From assembly GCA_020722685.1 (NCBI GenBank), contig DYKH01000022.1, positions 1-53,560 on the forward strand: a DNA stretch of 53,560 nucleotides, in the 5' to 3' direction. The DNA is from Caldithrix sp. (lineage in GTDB: Bacteria; KSB1; UBA2214; DYKH01). The translations under genes were made by a program, and so were the position numbers. Below the pieces are notes generated by a model that was not told the origin of the DNA, searched no databases, and saw nothing but the letters and a program-made list of their open reading frames with translations. This document shows, in pieces, positions 52,415 through 53,560 of the stretch. Position 1 is the first letter of the stretch. Every line of letters starts with the position of its first letter.

Positions 52415-53560
52415 ATGAAAATACACGAGTACCAGGCAAAAGAGATTTTGGCTCGTCACGGCGTGCCGGTGCAAAAGGGCAAAGTAGCCTTTACGCCGGA
52501 AGAAGTGCGCCAGATTGCGGAGTGGCTGGCAGTGGACAAAATCGTCCTCAAAGCTCAGGTGCATGCCGGCGGACGCGGCAAGGCCGGAGGAATCAAGTTG
52601 GTATCGAGTCCGCAAGAGGCGGAGCAAGTCGCCCGCCAGATATTTGGGATGAAGTTGGTCACCCCGCAAACCGGCGCGGAAGGCAAAATAGTCCAACGCA
52701 TTTTGGTGACCGAAGCGGCGGACATCAGGCGCGAGCTGTATGCGGGCATTGTCCTCGATCGCAGCCGCAATCAGCTCGTCTTCATGATCAGCACGGAAGG
52801 CGGCGTCGAGATCGAGAAGGTGGCCGAGACCCATCCCGAAAAAATCGTCAAAGAATACATCGATCCTTTGGTTGGCTTGCAGGCCTTTCAGGCACGGCGT
52901 ATGGCTTTTGCCTTGGGACTGAGCGGTGATTTGCACAAACAGGGTGTCAAGTTTCTGTTGGCGTTGTATGATGCCTTTAGCAAGAACGATTGCTCGCTGG
53001 CCGAAATTAATCCTCTGGTCGTTACCCCTGACGGTCAGCTTTTGGCTTTGGATGTCAAGATCAATATCGACGACAACGCTTTGTATCGACATCCCGATAT
53101 TCTTGCCATGCGCGACCTGAATGAAGAGGCACCGCTGGAAGTGGAAGCTTCCAAGTATCACCTCAATTATATCAAACTCGATGGCACAGTTGGCTGCATG
53201 GTCAACGGCGCCGGACTGGCCATGGCGACCATGGACATCATCAAACTCGCGGGTGCGGAACCGGCCAACTTTCTCGATGTGGGTGGCGGCGCTTCGGTAG
53301 AGACCGTGGAGAACGGCTTCAAAATTATTTTGTCCGATAAGAACGTCAAAGCGGTCTTGATCAATATTTTTGGCGGCATCGTCCGCTGCGATCGGGTGGC
53401 TAAAGGCGTCATCGAAGCGACCAAAAACATCGGCGTCAAGGTGCCGGTGGTGGTTCGTCTGGCCGGCACGAATGCCGAGGAAGCCGCGCAACTATTGACA
53501 AACTCGGGAATGGACTTTCTGGTAGCTAAGGATTTGAAGGAAGCGGCGGAGAGGGTGGTG
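52415..53560 (+). CDS. sucC: Succinyl-CoA ligase beta subunit (partial, runs off the window)
   Basis: ADP/GDP-forming succinyl-CoA synthetase beta chain of the TCA cycle, cut by the window end at 382 codons (the family is about 385-400 aa, so only the last few residues are missing). ATP-grasp features: [72 protein letters not shown], then [18 protein letters not shown] and [19 protein letters not shown] precedes ATG 52415. The alpha subunit gene would be expected downstream, outside the window. Confidence 0.95.
   Translation, partial: MKIHEYQAKEILARHGVPVQKGKVAFTPEEVRQIAEWLAVDKIVLKAQVHAGGRGKAGGIKLVSSPQEAEQVARQIFGMKLVTPQTGAEGKIVQRILVTEAADIRRELYAGIVLDRSRNQLVFMISTEGGVEIEKVAETHPEKIVKEYIDPLVGLQAFQARRMAFALGLSGDLHKQGVKFLLALYDAFSKNDCSLAEINPLVVTPDGQLLALDVKINIDDNALYRHPDILAMRDLNEEAPLEVEASKYHLNYIKLDGTVGCMVNGAGLAMATMDIIKLAGAEPANFLDVGGGASVETVENGFKIILSDKNVKAVLINIFGGIVRCDRVAKGVIEATKNIGVKVPVVVRLAGTNAEEAAQLLTNSGMDFLVAKDLKEAAERVV

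Noticed and set aside
52397..53491. Open frame of 364 codons on the - strand at the window's right end
   Set aside because: It is opposite the unmistakable sucC frame, which stays open to the window edge.
1..53560. CRISPR array, prophage or integrative element spanning the window
   Set aside because: No regularly spaced repeats, no cas, integrase or phage structural genes were seen; the dispersed palindromes are irregularly spaced and differ from one another.

Overview
The window reads as bacterial chromosome of moderate GC, most likely from an uncultured member of the FCB superphylum (KSB1/Calditrichota-like rather than classical Bacteroidota). Four secreted proteins carry the type IX secretion (T9SS) type A sorting tail, with an N-x-PNPFN box, a V-x-V/I-x-V/I-x-D/N-x-x-G-Q box and a final G-x-Y-x-Y-x-L strand. 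There are also large TonB-dependent receptors with carboxypeptidase-like N-terminal extensions and surface-type lipoproteins. No 16S gene is present, so the phylum is an inference from gene style.

1-14.5 kb: a mannan/glucomannan utilisation locus, all on the + strand. It holds a GH5-type mannanase or mannosidase, a cellobiose/mannobiose 2-epimerase, a GH130 mannosylglucose phosphorylase, a 1174-aa multimodular GH5-like enzyme with a T9SS tail, a GH5 mannanase, a GH26 mannanase with a T9SS tail and an SSS-family symporter. The likely route is extracellular cutting, sodium-driven uptake, epimerisation of mannobiose to mannosyl-glucose, and phosphorolysis to mannose-1-phosphate plus glucose.

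14.8-19.4 kb: a CAU tRNA, a TonB-like AgmX/PglI C-terminal protein, an SDR reductase and an AIR-synthase-like protein. A PIN toxin-antitoxin pair follows, sitting between the 3' end of the AIR-synthase gene and a second, 92%-identical copy of that 3' end.

19.4-32.8 kb (- strand): secreted beta-propeller proteins and lipoproteins, a HicBA module, a TonB-dependent receptor directly behind a propeller lipoprotein, a paralogue of that lipoprotein, and a propeller-phosphoesterase lipoprotein.

33.0-34.4 kb: a decayed patch. One end of a small inverted-repeat element abuts a pseudogene broken by an in-frame amber codon, followed by a zinc-ribbon transposase-like remnant.

34.4-39.1 kb (- strand): a possible metal-related operon encoding a Cys-rich exported protein, an outer-membrane porin-like protein, a ZnuA-like binding protein, a ZnuB-like permease and an octaheme cytochrome c. 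The porin and the binding protein are each broken by a one-base homopolymer indel, and no ABC ATPase gene is adjacent.

39.3-53.6 kb: a STAS-domain fragment, a URO-D family protein, adenosine deaminase, a small outer-membrane protein, ribulokinase, a Tat-exported phosphodiesterase, a coupled AmgK-like/RapZ-C/MurU-like operon, an M19 dipeptidase with an internal T9SS-like module, and the start of sucC. Intergenic palindromes and a roughly 125-bp inverted-repeat element (two complete copies, one partial) are scattered through the window. No CRISPR array, rRNA, integrase or phage structural gene was seen.
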